A DNA stretch of 41,549 bases from Vibrionaceae bacterium. GTDB taxonomy: Bacteria; Pseudomonadota; Gammaproteobacteria; Enterobacterales; Vibrionaceae. Made by a program: the position numbers and the translations under genes. The stretch is taken from assembly GCA_018222805.1 (NCBI GenBank), contig JAAEZQ010000029.1, positions 1 to 41,549 on the forward strand, in the 5' to 3' direction. The notes under the pieces are model-generated. The model saw only the letters and a program-made list of their open reading frames with translations. It was not told where the DNA came from and did not search any database. Positions 41,019 through 41,549 of this stretch are shown piece after piece (position 1 is the stretch's first letter; each line of letters opens with the position of its first letter).

Positions 41019-41326
41019 TCATGTTATCCATCTTACTTATGACCGCGCTTGTATTCACCAGCCGCTATTTGTTTCTTGAGCCAAAACTGCCAATTCGGCT
41101 CGGAGTGCGCACTCAAAAGATCTTGAGTTACGCAAGCCCAGCAGTACTGACGGCGATTTGGTCCCCTATTGTTTTTATTCCTGAAGAGGAACTCGCTTTG
41201 AGCTTGCAAAATCCATTTTTGCTCGCCGCTATTATCGCCGTTGTAATCGCTTATCTGACCAAAAACGTGTTAATGACAACAATTGTGAGTATGGTTGCGT
41301 TTCTCCTTCTGAGAATACTGCTTTAA
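41015..41326 (+). CDS. azlD: AzlD family exporter small subunit
   Basis: A 103-residue AzlD-family membrane protein with about four helices, the obligate partner of AzlC. LVFTSRYLFLEPK and a helix with SYASPAVLTAIWSPIVF are typical. It is translationally coupled to azlC. Its TAA stop overlaps the TAA of the opposite-strand hydrolase gene in the palindrome TTAA, and no terminator separates them. Confidence 0.92.
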   Translation: MIMLSILLMTALVFTSRYLFLEPKLPIRLGVRTQKILSYASPAVLTAIWSPIVFIPEEELALSLQNPFLLAAIIAVVIAYLTKNVLMTTIVSMVAFLLLRILL

Positions 41327-41549
41327 TCAGCAACCCACTCAGTTTCAAGCAAGGTGACGTCGCCGCATTTTAGGCGACCGAGAAAAACGTCACCTTGATG
41401 AACTTCTCCAACACCTTTCGGTGTACCAGTCATGATAACATCACCATCTTCTAAACGGGTGTAGCTGCTCAGCTCATCCAGAATAGTAAAAGGGGGATAT
41501 AGCATCTGCTTTACGTGCCCTTTTTGTACATGAACACAATTGATCAAAA
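41323..41549 (-). CDS. Fumarylacetoacetate hydrolase family protein, 3' part
   Basis: Only the C-terminal 75 or so codons are in the window; the gene continues past the right edge. GDVIMTGTPKGVGEVHQGD is the metal- and substrate-binding signature of the fumarylacetoacetate hydrolase fold, and LSSYTRLEDGD before it and LETEWVAD at the end fit small FAH-domain enzymes such as YcgM (acylpyruvate or oxaloacetate decarboxylases/hydrolases). A methionine near the window edge is almost certainly internal. Whether it is true FahA of tyrosine breakdown cannot be decided; the sequence resembles the generic FAH-family more. Confidence 0.85.
   Translation of the reverse strand, partial: LINCVHVQKGHVKQMLYPPFTILDELSSYTRLEDGDVIMTGTPKGVGEVHQGDVFLGRLKCGDVTLLETEWVAD

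Overview
The window looks like a Vibrio chromosome segment. The evidence is many genes of the gammaproteobacterial/Vibrio type (ArfA, YaeQ, ElbB, YddG-like exporter, Dps, HBM-type chemoreceptor), moderate GC content, and dense short-spaced operons. The phhB-phhA-aacS order is, from memory, the arrangement on Vibrio chromosome 2, so this may be the second chromosome; that is inference. No tRNA, rRNA, CRISPR array, insertion sequence or prophage gene was seen.

Layout. 1-4255: an accessory-looking end with AT-rich DNA, an orphan four-helix membrane protein, a serine hydrolase, two small genes (one DUF3820) bracketed by a repeated 14-mer, a double cysteine-cluster protein, a HopJ-family protein and a possible 45-residue ORF. 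4256-7574: phenylalanine hydroxylation (phhA, phhB) divergent from acetoacetyl-CoA synthetase (aacS), with a strong TyrR/PhhR-type box between them. 7652-16315: methyltransferase, LysR regulator, CDF-family transporter, YddG-like aromatic amino acid exporter with its own TyrR-type box, ElbB, iron alcohol dehydrogenase, PQQ-type sugar dehydrogenase, HAD hydrolase and Dps. 16532-18532: a chemoreceptor. 18677-23825: a compact five-gene envelope operon (LolA-like periplasmic protein, two FtsX-type permeases, MacB/LolD-type ATPase, outer-membrane barrel). 24076-28607: arfA, a cold shock gene, yaeQ with an overlapping unknown gene, a membrane-anchored glutaredoxin, an OmpA-like lipoprotein, and a DsbA-like lipoprotein with an FKBP isomerase. 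28663-36434: a complete caa3-type cytochrome c oxidase operon with its assembly and heme A genes, interrupted on the opposite strand by a DUF2909 gene. 36747-41549: phosphohexomutase, LysE exporter, AraC regulator, AzlCD exporter and the 3' part of a fumarylacetoacetate-hydrolase-family gene.

How the genes work together. PhhA and PhhB convert phenylalanine to tyrosine while recycling the pterin cofactor. Tyrosine breakdown ends in acetoacetate, which AacS activates. TyrR-like boxes at phhA/aacS and at the yddG-like gene suggest one aromatic amino acid regulon for catabolism and export. The cox operon holds the structural subunits (I, II, III), copper delivery (Cox11, Sco-like), SURF1 and heme A synthesis (CtaA, CtaB). 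The five-gene Lol/MacB-like operon is the best candidate for an undescribed system: inner-membrane extraction, a periplasmic carrier and an outer-membrane component are encoded together, with no recognisable cargo. Near the right end, almost identical 14-bp sites lie about 61 and 65 bp before araC and azlC, suggesting that the AraC-type protein controls itself and the AzlCD exporter.
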